From the NCBI GenBank assembly GCA_019418525.1, contig DYBS01000001.1:37692-49013 (forward strand): a DNA stretch of 11,322 nt, written 5' to 3'. The DNA is from Clostridiales bacterium (GTDB lineage: Bacteria > Bacillota > Clostridia > Oscillospirales > Oscillospiraceae). The position numbers were made by a program, and so were the translations under genes. Positions 5,628-11,322 of this stretch are shown here, in pieces. The notes beneath the pieces are model-generated. The model was not told the DNA's origin. It saw only the letters and a list, made by a program, of their open reading frames with translations, and searched no databases. Every line of letters starts with the position of its first letter. Positions within the stretch are counted from its first letter, which is position 1.

Positions 5628-6941
5628 TTAGCAGCTCGCCGCCTCGGCGGGGGCGGCCAGATTTTCCAGCATCAGCTCCACGATCTTCCGGTCGGTCTCC
5701 TTCATGCCGTCCCGGGCCAGCTCACCCACGTTGCGGATGGTGTTGTCCACCCCCTTGGTGACGATGCCGTCGCCGCTCCAGAACTGGCGGCCCTGGCGGT
5801 ACATCTGATAGCCCAGGATGCCGCTCTCCACCGCCACGGCGATCTTGCCGGCGCAGGAGGGTTTTGCACCGTCGCAGATGACGCCGGAGGTGATGGCCAG
5901 GGCGTTGACTACCGTGTGCGCCACGCCGTCGTAGCCGCAGCCCTCCAGATAGGCAATGCCCCCGGCGGCGGCACATCCGGCGCTCACCGCGCCGCAATAG
6001 GCCGAGAGTACCCCGATATAGGCCTTCTGGTGAATGGCCAGGAGGTTGGAGAGGGCCAGCGCCCGCAGCAGGTGCTCGTGGTCGTACCCCTTCTCCCGGG
6101 CCCACACTACCACCGGTACCGAGGCGGTAATGCCCTGGTTGCCGCTGCCCGAGTTAATGACCACCGGCCGCTCACACCCGCTCATACGGGCGTCGGCCCC
6201 GGCGGCGGCATAGACCTTCACCTTATTTTTCAGGCTGTCCCCGTCCTCCATCAGAGTGTGGCCAATGCCCGCGCCGTAGTCGCCGGACAGGCCCTCTTGG
6301 GAAATGGCCATGTTGTACTCGATCTGCCGCTCCAGCACCTCCCGCACATCCGCTGTGTCCAGGCTGTCGGCAAACTCTACGATACGCTCCACGCTCAGAA
6401 GGCTCCGGTCGGCCCGGGGGGCCTCCTCCTCGCCGGCGTTCTCCCCAGCGGCGGGGACCTCCAGTTCCACGCCGTTGCGCGTCAGAGACACCACATTGGT
6501 GTGCCGGTCGGTGATGCGCACCGAGGCGGTATCATTTCCAGCCCGGGCCTCGATCACCAGATCCAGTACCGCCGGGGTCTCCAGCCGCTCCACCCGAATG
6601 GGCACCGACCGGAGCAGGGCGCGGATGGCCTCCCGCCCGGCGTCGTCCACATCGGAGATGACCTCCAGGGCCTTCCCGGCATCCCCCGCCGCAGCACCGG
6701 CGGCCACCGAGGCCTCGATGCCGCGCAGTCCGCCGGTGTTGGGCACCACCACGCTCTTGGCATTTTTCATCAGGTTGCCACTCACGGCCACCTGCAGCGC
6801 TTCCGGGGCGGTCCCCAGGGTCTGGCGGACCAGGGCGGCGGCGTAGGCCAGGGCGATGGGCTCGGTGCAACCCATGGCCGGGCACAGCTCTTCCTCCAGA
6901 ATGCGCACATAGGTCTGATAGATAGGATCTTCCCGCTTCAT
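5628..6941 (-). CDS. cyuA: L-cysteine desulfidase / serine dehydratase-alpha family protein (CyuA/YhaM type)
   Basis: Predicted to break L-cysteine into pyruvate, ammonia and hydrogen sulfide with an oxygen-labile [4Fe-4S] cluster; the family is also annotated as a UPF0597 serine dehydratase alpha-like protein. The 437-residue product has the family N-terminus CPAMGCTEPIALAYA with Cys25, which aligns in position with Cys25 of the archaeal enzyme. It also has the glycine motif INSGSGNQG (262-270) and cysteine-rich C-terminal motifs around Cys316, Cys323, Cys356 and Cys363. Two Cys pairs are spaced 40 apart (316/356 and 323/363), the spacing of the other two cluster ligands in the archaeal protein. 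ATG at 6941 has AGGAGG 9 nt upstream. It is divergent from the histidine kinase. Serine or another amino acid is an alternative substrate. Confidence 0.88.
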   Translation of the reverse strand: MKREDPIYQTYVRILEEELCPAMGCTEPIALAYAAALVRQTLGTAPEALQVAVSGNLMKNAKSVVVPNTGGLRGIEASVAAGAAAGDAGKALEVISDVDDAGREAIRALLRSVPIRVERLETPAVLDLVIEARAGNDTASVRITDRHTNVVSLTRNGVELEVPAAGENAGEEEAPRADRSLLSVERIVEFADSLDTADVREVLERQIEYNMAISQEGLSGDYGAGIGHTLMEDGDSLKNKVKVYAAAGADARMSGCERPVVINSGSGNQGITASVPVVVWAREKGYDHEHLLRALALSNLLAIHQKAYIGVLSAYCGAVSAGCAAAGGIAYLEGCGYDGVAHTVVNALAITSGVICDGAKPSCAGKIAVAVESGILGYQMYRQGRQFWSGDGIVTKGVDNTIRNVGELARDGMKETDRKIVELMLENLAAPAEAASC

Positions 6942-6990
6942 GGCTTGGTTCCTCCTGTCTCTTTGGAAGGTTCAGTTTGATTCTGGGACC

Positions 6991-7019
6991 AGTATACCAT
7001 AAGGCGGGGGCCTTGTCGC
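6991..7019 (-). promoter_or_regulatory. Putative cyuA promoter
   Basis: Minus-strand GCGACA (7019-7014), a 17-bp spacer, then TATACT (6996-6991) with an extended TG (TGGTATACT). Transcription would start near 6984, about 43 nt before the ATG. Confidence 0.65.
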
Positions 7020-7045
7020 CGACTTTTTACTTCCCGAGGGAGCGG

Positions 7046-7074
7046 TTGCCCTCAGGACGGAAAGCAGGTATAAT
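7046..7074 (+). promoter_or_regulatory. Promoter of the hybrid histidine kinase gene
   Basis: TTGCCC (7046-7051), a 17-bp spacer, then a perfect TATAAT (7069-7074); transcription would start near 7081, giving a 40-nt leader. AGGAGG (7107-7112) lies 8 nt before the ATG. The two divergent promoters have -35 boxes 26 bp apart and do not overlap. Confidence 0.8.
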
Positions 7075-7120
7075 ACATCCATCCAAACCCGACGGAAGCC
7101 GGGCACAGGAGGGAAACAGC

Positions 7121-9634
7121 ATGGCAAAACGACCGCGTACCGCAGAACAGCGTTTTCTCATACAGAGCGTGATCCTATTCCTGGCCCTGAGTGCGATCTC
7201 CTTCCTGGGGGTCTTTCTGGCCGGGCGTACCGGCTACAACAGCGCCAACCAGATGGGACGCATTACCGCCGATTACCTCCGCCTTCAGGAGGAGTCCTTT
7301 ATGGAGGAGTACCGCCAAGTCCTCAACCACGCGGCCTACAACGTGCAGGGGATGCTGAACATGGGGCGCACCCAGGAGGATATCCACCGTTGGCTGGAGA
7401 AATACTCCGGCGAGTACGCCGCCCACCTCATCTATGATGAGAGCGGACTGTACGGCTATGTTCAGGGGAAAGCCCTTTTCAGCAGCGGATGGGACCCGGC
7501 CAGCAGCTATGACGTGAAGCAGCGGGTATGGTATACCCAGGCCGTGGAGGCTGGAGGAAGTGTGGCCTGTTCCCAGATCTACTCGGACGCCCGGGACGGG
7601 AAGTTCATCGTCAGCCTGTCGGTGCTGCTGGAGGACGGAGAGAGCGTGCTGGCCATGGACGTGCGGGTGGGAGACATCCGCATCGAATGGCAGGATGGGA
7701 GCGACATCCTCCCCGGCACCGCCACTGTGGTGGACCAGAACGGCAGGGTCATTCTCCAGCAGAAGATCGGACAGGGGGCGGTCCCCTGCGAGCTGGACCA
7801 GTTCACGCAAAAGGATTATCAGGCCCTGATGGCCCAGTTCACAGGGAACCGGGGCCAGGTGCGCTGGAAGGGGACGGAGGACTACTACCAACACTATTAC
7901 GCCGTGGACGCCAACGGCTGGACGTGCATCGTCACGGTGGCAGAGAGCGTCATCCGGCGGGATGCCACCGTCCTCTTTTACATGCAGCTGCTCCTTCAGG
8001 GGGTGTTCCTGCTGGTCATCGGCTATCTGTGTGTGCAGAATTATCTGCGCTCCCGCCGCAGCCAACGGACCATCAACTGTGTGGAGGCCCTGGGGCAGAC
8101 CTATTATGCGGTGGTGTTGGTGAATACCGGAAGCGGCTTGTGTGAGGTCATCAAGCAGGACCTGCTTCCCCGCCGCCAGTGGGAACCCATCCGTTCCTAC
8201 GAGGAATTTTTACAGCTGGTGTTCGAGCAGATCCCAAGTGAAAAGACCCGGGAGGAATTTTTGGGCCAGTTCTCGCTGGAGAAGATCCACGCCCTGTCCC
8301 GGGGACAGGTGGAGCGGTGCTACCTGGAGTACCAGCGGGGCGGGGGGAAGGAGCAGCGCTGGGTCAGCGCCGAGGCCCTCGCCGTCAAGGAGACTGGACA
8401 GGAGGACGTCATCCTGGCCTTTCGGATGATCTACGAGGCCAAGACCGCCGAGCTGGAGCGCAGCCGCCTGCTGCGGGAGTCCCTGGAGAGCGCCCGCTCC
8501 GCGGCCCAGGCCAAGAACAAATTCCTCTCCCGGATGAGCCACGATATGCGCACCCCCATGAACGCCGTGCTGGGCTTTACCGACATGGCCCGGCGCAATC
8601 TGGACGACCGGCAAAAGGCCCTGGAGTGTCTGGACAAGGTGACGGTGGCCTCCCAGCAGTTGCTCCACCTCATCAACGAGGTGCTGGAGACCGCTAAGAT
8701 CGAACAGGGCAAGGTGAGTCTGACCATCGCCCCCACCGATCTGTCCCGGTATGTCAGCGACGCCGCCGCTCTCTTCCAGATGCAGGCCCAGGTGCAGGGC
8801 AAGCACTTTACGCTGGTGCCCCCGGCCTTACAGCACCCGGTAGTCCTTACCGACGCCCGGCGGCTGGAGCAGATCCTCAACAACCTCCTTTCCAATGCCG
8901 TGAAGTACACCCCCGCCGGCGGATCCATCACCCTCTCGGCGGAGGAACAGCCCGGCGACTGCGGTGATTGGCGCATCTACCGCTTCACGGTGGCGGACAC
9001 CGGCATTGGCATGTCCCCGGAATTTCTGGAAAAGGTCTTTCTCCCCTTCGAGCGGGAGGACACCTCCATGGCCAACCAGGTCGCCGGAGTGGGCCTGGGC
9101 ATGGCCATCACGAAAAATCTGGTGCAGCTCATGGGCGGACAGATCGATGTGGAGAGTGTCCAGGGCAAGGGCTCCCGTTTCACTGTGGCCCTGCCTTGCC
9201 AGCTGGCCGAGGCTCCAGAGGAGAACGACGCCGTCGCCGCCACCTGCGACCTCCACGGGCGGCACTTCCTGCTGGCTGAAGACAACCCCCTGAACCTGGA
9301 GATTGCTACCGAGCTTCTGGCGCTGGAAGGGGCCAGTATCACTCCCGCCGCCAACGGACAGGAGGCGGTGGAATGCTTCGCGGCTGAACCGCCGGGCACC
9401 TTCGACGCCATTCTCATGGATATCCAGATGCCGGTGATGGACGGCTATGCCGCCACCCGGGCCATCCGGGCTTTGGACCGGCCCGACGGGGCCACCATCC
9501 CCATTTTGGCCATGACCGCCAACGCTTTTCCGGACGATGTGATCGCCGCACGGGAGGCGGGAATGGACGGGCACATCGCCAAGCCCATCGATATGGAGAA
9601 GGTAAAGGCCGCCCTGGCCGCAGTCCTCACCTGA
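7121..9634 (+). CDS. Membrane-bound hybrid sensor histidine kinase with extracellular Cache-like sensor and C-terminal receiver
   Basis: An 837-residue signalling protein. In order it has a membrane helix at about 11-34, a roughly 245-residue extracellular region with Cache-type features (SGWDPASSYDVKQRVWY, then SVLLEDGESVLAMDV), and a second helix at about 284-308. A cytoplasmic PAS-like region (about 315-430) and a short coiled linker follow. The HisKA dimerisation helix has phosphoacceptor His474 (SRMSHDMRTP). The HATPase_c domain has an N box around 587-592, a G1 box DTGIGM from Asp626, and GVGLGMAI. The C-terminal receiver has acidic Glu720-Asp721, phosphoacceptor Asp767 (LMDIQMPVMDG) and Lys821 (AKP). 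All kinase and receiver key residues are intact. No HPt domain, DNA-binding output or partner regulator gene lies in the window, so its target is unknown. The start is the ATG at 7121, set by its AGGAGG; an upstream open frame to 6977 is ignored. Confidence 0.93.
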   Translation: MAKRPRTAEQRFLIQSVILFLALSAISFLGVFLAGRTGYNSANQMGRITADYLRLQEESFMEEYRQVLNHAAYNVQGMLNMGRTQEDIHRWLEKYSGEYAAHLIYDESGLYGYVQGKALFSSGWDPASSYDVKQRVWYTQAVEAGGSVACSQIYSDARDGKFIVSLSVLLEDGESVLAMDVRVGDIRIEWQDGSDILPGTATVVDQNGRVILQQKIGQGAVPCELDQFTQKDYQALMAQFTGNRGQVRWKGTEDYYQHYYAVDANGWTCIVTVAESVIRRDATVLFYMQLLLQGVFLLVIGYLCVQNYLRSRRSQRTINCVEALGQTYYAVVLVNTGSGLCEVIKQDLLPRRQWEPIRSYEEFLQLVFEQIPSEKTREEFLGQFSLEKIHALSRGQVERCYLEYQRGGGKEQRWVSAEALAVKETGQEDVILAFRMIYEAKTAELERSRLLRESLESARSAAQAKNKFLSRMSHDMRTPMNAVLGFTDMARRNLDDRQKALECLDKVTVASQQLLHLINEVLETAKIEQGKVSLTIAPTDLSRYVSDAAALFQMQAQVQGKHFTLVPPALQHPVVLTDARRLEQILNNLLSNAVKYTPAGGSITLSAEEQPGDCGDWRIYRFTVADTGIGMSPEFLEKVFLPFEREDTSMANQVAGVGLGMAITKNLVQLMGGQIDVESVQGKGSRFTVALPCQLAEAPEENDAVAATCDLHGRHFLLAEDNPLNLEIATELLALEGASITPAANGQEAVECFAAEPPGTFDAILMDIQMPVMDGYAATRAIRALDRPDGATIPILAMTANAFPDDVIAAREAGMDGHIAKPIDMEKVKAALAAVLT

Positions 9635-9641
9635 ATAGCCG

Positions 9642-9678
9642 AACGCCCCCCGCGGCACCTGCCGCGGGGGGCGTTTTT
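9642..9678 (+). terminator. Rho-independent terminator between the kinase gene and guaD
   Basis: A perfect 16-bp stem (9642-9657 with 9660-9675) around a 2-nt loop ends in TTTTT on the plus strand, 8 bp after the kinase stop. On the minus strand the left arm gives a short GTT and then CGGC, so it ends guaD transcripts less well. Confidence 0.94.
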
Positions 9679-9687
9679 AAAGTCAAC

Positions 9688-10962
9688 TCAGAAGAGCCGC
9701 TGCCCGGCCACGAATTTGGCCTTCAGATCGGCCTCCTCCGCCAGATAGATCACCTGCTCCAGCCGCTCCGACACGGTGTGCTGGTGGGGGCCGGAGAGAC
9801 GGCTGTCGTCCAGCACCAGGGCGTCCAGCTCATACCCCGGCTCAAAGGAGCCCACCTTTCCGAAGAAGGCGCCGCCCCCTGCCGTGCCCAGCCAGAAGGC
9901 CTCCGCCGCAGTGAGAGGGGCCAGCTCTTGATCCACCAGACGCCAGCGCAGCTTGGATACCTGCACCGCCAGGGCCATGGCCTTGAAGAGGGAGAGCTGA
10001 GTCCCGCCGGCGATATCGCTGCCCAGGCCCACCGAGAGCCCCTCCTCCAGGAAGGTGCGCACCGGCGCGATGCCGGAGGACAGGTTGGTGTTGGACTCAG
10101 GGCAGTGGGCAATGAACACCCCCCGCTCCTTCATCAGGGCGCGCTCCTCGGCCCCGGAGTGGACGCAGTGGGCCATGACGGTGGGGCAGTTCTCACCGCC
10201 GAAGAGGCCAAAGTGGTCGTAGGCGTCGCCGTAGCAGGAGGACCAGGGGCACAGCTCCTGTACCCAGGCGATCTCACCAAAGTTTTCCGACAGGTGGCTT
10301 TGCACCGGCAGGCCCCGCTCCCGCTGGAGTTTTCCAAGGCCCTCCATCAGCTCATCGGTGCAGGAGGGGATGAAGCGGGGGGTCAGGATGGGGGTAGTGC
10401 GGAGGAAGGAACTACACTCGTCCAGCCAGCGCACCGTCTCCGAAAGGGAGGTCTTGGCGTCCGCTTCCCGGGCGGGGGAGTCGCAGTTGCGGTCCATGTT
10501 TACCTTGCCCACCCGGGTGATGAGGCCGCTCTGTTCCAGCTTCTCCATCAGCAGCAGGGTGGCGTCGGTGTGGGAGGTGCCGAAGAGACAGGCCCGGGTG
10601 GTGGGGCTGCGCCGCAGGTCCTCCACAAAGCGGTCGTAGGCCGCCCTGGCGAAGTCCAGGTCGGCATAGCGGGCCTCGGCGGGGAAGGTGTGGATATTCA
10701 GCCAGTCCAGCAGCTCCAGGTCCATGCCCAGGGCCCGGTAGGTGTACTGGGGGGCGTGGGCGTGGAGGTCCACCAGCCCGGGGAGGATGAGTTTTCCGGA
10801 AAAGTCCAGTAGGGGAAGGGAGGCGTACTGCTCCGGCAGGGTCTCATACACGCCGGCGCTGCGGCCCTCCACGCACACCAGATACCCGCCGGGCACGGTA
10901 CGCCATTCTTTGGGGCTCAGGCTGTACGCCACATCGCCCCGGAGTACGAAGGAATTTTTCAT
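9688..10962 (-). CDS. guaD: Guanine deaminase (amidohydrolase superfamily)
   Basis: Hydrolyses guanine to xanthine and ammonia, the entry step for guanine breakdown or its routing to xanthine. The 424-residue product has the metal site of the family: His67 and His69 (VDLHAHAPQY), His223 (QSHLSEN), His265 (MAHCVHS) and Asp316 (GLGSDIAGG), with proton-shuttling Glu226. Substrate residues characteristic of guanine deaminases rather than other amidohydrolases are present: Gln72 after HAHAP, and Arg196-Phe197 (TPRFIPS). HCPESNTNLSSG (286-297) is also typical. The start chosen is the ATG at 10962, with AAAGGGTG 7 nt upstream. The frame continues 43 codons further, but those translate the leader RNA structures. 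Expression is predicted to depend on the purine-riboswitch-like leader immediately upstream. Confidence 0.95.
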   Translation of the reverse strand: MKNSFVLRGDVAYSLSPKEWRTVPGGYLVCVEGRSAGVYETLPEQYASLPLLDFSGKLILPGLVDLHAHAPQYTYRALGMDLELLDWLNIHTFPAEARYADLDFARAAYDRFVEDLRRSPTTRACLFGTSHTDATLLLMEKLEQSGLITRVGKVNMDRNCDSPAREADAKTSLSETVRWLDECSSFLRTTPILTPRFIPSCTDELMEGLGKLQRERGLPVQSHLSENFGEIAWVQELCPWSSCYGDAYDHFGLFGGENCPTVMAHCVHSGAEERALMKERGVFIAHCPESNTNLSSGIAPVRTFLEEGLSVGLGSDIAGGTQLSLFKAMALAVQVSKLRWRLVDQELAPLTAAEAFWLGTAGGGAFFGKVGSFEPGYELDALVLDDSRLSGPHQHTVSERLEQVIYLAEEADLKAKFVAGQRLF

Positions 10963-10998
10963 ATAGATGCACCCTTTCTCGCAAGGTCGGTGGGGACG

Positions 10999-11063
10999 AA
11001 AAAAGCCGCCGCAGATGCGCCTATACGGTCCCCATTCCGGAACGGGAGACTGATAGGGCGGCT
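10999..11063 (-). terminator. Candidate riboswitch-controlled terminator in the guaD leader
   Basis: On the minus strand AGCCGCC (11063-11057, the 3' strand of aptamer helix P3 plus two junction bases) can pair with GGCGGCT (11010-11004), which runs straight into six Ts (11004-10999). Inside, CTATCAGTCTCCC (from 11056) can pair with the segment GGGGACCGTATAG that follows a TTCCGGAA turn, extending the hairpin with small interruptions. Formation would destroy the aptamer. As an alternative, GGGGAC (11033-11028) can pair with GTCCCC (10997-10992), leaving the terminator strand unpaired in a loop. This is inferred by eye, not from a folding calculation. Confidence 0.6.
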
Positions 11064-11115
11064 GTTTACGGCAGCCGGTAGAAACGCCCAACCGATTATG
11101 GGCCTATATGAGTCT
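11047..11115 (-). ncRNA. Purine riboswitch-like aptamer with variant J3/1 and L2, upstream of guaD
   Basis: The minus strand shows the purine-aptamer three-way junction. P1 is AGACTCATA (11115-11107) with TATCAGTCT (11055-11047), with one C-C mismatch. J1/2 is TAG. P2 is GCCCA/TGGGC with loop TAATCGGT. J2/3 is the invariant GTTTCTACC (11085-11077). P3 is CGGCTG/CAGCCG with the invariant loop CCGTAAA (11071-11065). CGG in L2 can kiss CCG in L3. The base before the P1 3' strand (position 74 of the Bacillus xpt numbering) is C, as in guanine-type aptamers. However, J3/1 reads CCC where the standard is AC, so A73 is replaced and one base is added, and A24 is G. Ligand: guanine or a related purine; uncertain. 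Confidence 0.82.
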
Positions 11116-11128
11116 TCATTCTGTCTGT

Positions 11129-11158
11129 ATTATACCCGATTTTCGGTGCCGGAGTCAA
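11129..11158 (-). promoter_or_regulatory. guaD promoter
   Basis: Minus-strand TTGACT (11158-11153, 5 of 6 consensus), an 18-bp spacer, then a perfect TATAAT (11134-11129). The start would fall near 11122, only about 6 nt before helix P1 of the riboswitch-like aptamer, which is the usual arrangement for a leader RNA. Confidence 0.85.
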
Positions 11159-11159
11159 G

Positions 11160-11322
11160 GGGTGGGGAATTTTGCCCTCGCCGGGCGGGTGTCCTGCGCG
11201 GACAGCGCCCGATTTCTTTTTGCGAAAAGAAACCGGGGAAAGAAAAAGCGGAGAGAGGAACTTCTCGTTCCCCTCTCCACACCCCTCCAAGTGGGCGGCC
11301 TGCGGCCACCTGGTTTTGCCGG
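11160..11322. repeat. Hairpin cluster at the window end, candidate dispersed repeat element; no gene seen
   Basis: Three adjacent inverted repeats are visible. The first spans 11182-11211 (CGGGCG/CGCCCG outer and TGTCC/GGACA inner arms), followed by ATTTCTTTTT, a terminator-like shape on the plus strand. The second spans 11213-11232 (TTTCTTTT tgcg AAAAGAAA, perfect 8-bp arms). The third spans 11250-11278 (12-bp arms with one mismatch, loop TTCTC). A GC-rich imperfect hairpin follows around 11291-11311. The TTTCTTTTTGCGAAAAGAAACC core resembles interspersed intergenic sequences I recall from Oscillospiraceae genomes, but this cannot be checked here. The only open frame (64 codons, minus) translates these hairpins and is not credible. 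Confidence 0.45.

Noticed and set aside
6977..7120. Upstream extension of the histidine kinase frame
   Set aside because: It lies across the kinase gene's own promoter and leader; AGGAGG precedes the ATG at 7121, which starts a typical positively charged N-terminus before the first membrane helix.
10963..11091. N-terminal extension of guaD by 43 codons
   Set aside because: It would translate the riboswitch-like aptamer and terminator; family similarity starts at the ATG at 10962.
11096..11290. 64-codon minus-strand open frame near the right edge
   Set aside because: It runs through the guaD promoter and the hairpin cluster, has no ribosome binding site of note and no recognisable protein features.

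Overview
The window reads as chromosomal DNA from a GC-rich, endospore-forming member of the Bacillota, most likely Oscillospiraceae (the Flavonifractor / Pseudoflavonifractor / Lawsonibacter neighbourhood). The evidence is an alpha/beta-type small acid-soluble spore protein, strong AGGAGG-type ribosome binding sites, Gram-positive-style promoters with perfect TATAAT boxes, the walJ-rlmH pair typical of Firmicutes, and many GC-rich rho-independent terminators. The genus is an inference; no rRNA gene is present. Codon use looks even throughout, and no insertion sequence, phage gene, tRNA or CRISPR array was seen.

Layout from left to right. Bases 1-306 hold the 3' end of a small membrane protein gene (+). 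It shares a bidirectional terminator with the convergent pgcA gene (phosphoglucomutase, -). Upstream of pgcA lies a minus-strand run murA - walJ - rlmH (peptidoglycan precursor synthesis, a metallo-beta-lactamase-fold hydrolase, and an rRNA methyltransferase). A 434-bp gene-free stretch follows, with the murA promoter and a structured leader on one side and the spore-protein gene (+) on the other. The spore-protein gene ends in an 18-bp-stem terminator facing a cysteine desulfidase family gene (cyuA-like, -). That gene has divergent promoters with a large hybrid sensor histidine kinase (+). The kinase ends in a 16-bp-stem terminator and faces the convergent guanine deaminase gene (guaD, -). 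The last 160 bases hold a cluster of hairpins and no credible gene.

The most interesting element is the guaD leader on the minus strand (about 11122 down to 10963). A good promoter (TTGACT, 18 bp, TATAAT) starts transcription a few bases before a purine-riboswitch aptamer. The aptamer has the hallmark GUUUCUACC junction and CCGUAAA loop, but its J3/1 strand and L2 loop depart from the standard form. The 3' side of the aptamer can pair with a segment ending in a U6 tract, which predicts a ligand-activated (ON) transcription switch for a purine-catabolic enzyme. The altered junction leaves the ligand open.

Functionally the genes are mostly independent housekeeping and accessory units: cell envelope precursors (murA, pgcA), ribosome maturation (rlmH), spore DNA protection, and sulfur amino acid and purine catabolism (cyuA-like, guaD), plus one orphan signalling protein. 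Only murA-walJ-rlmH looks like a possible operon.
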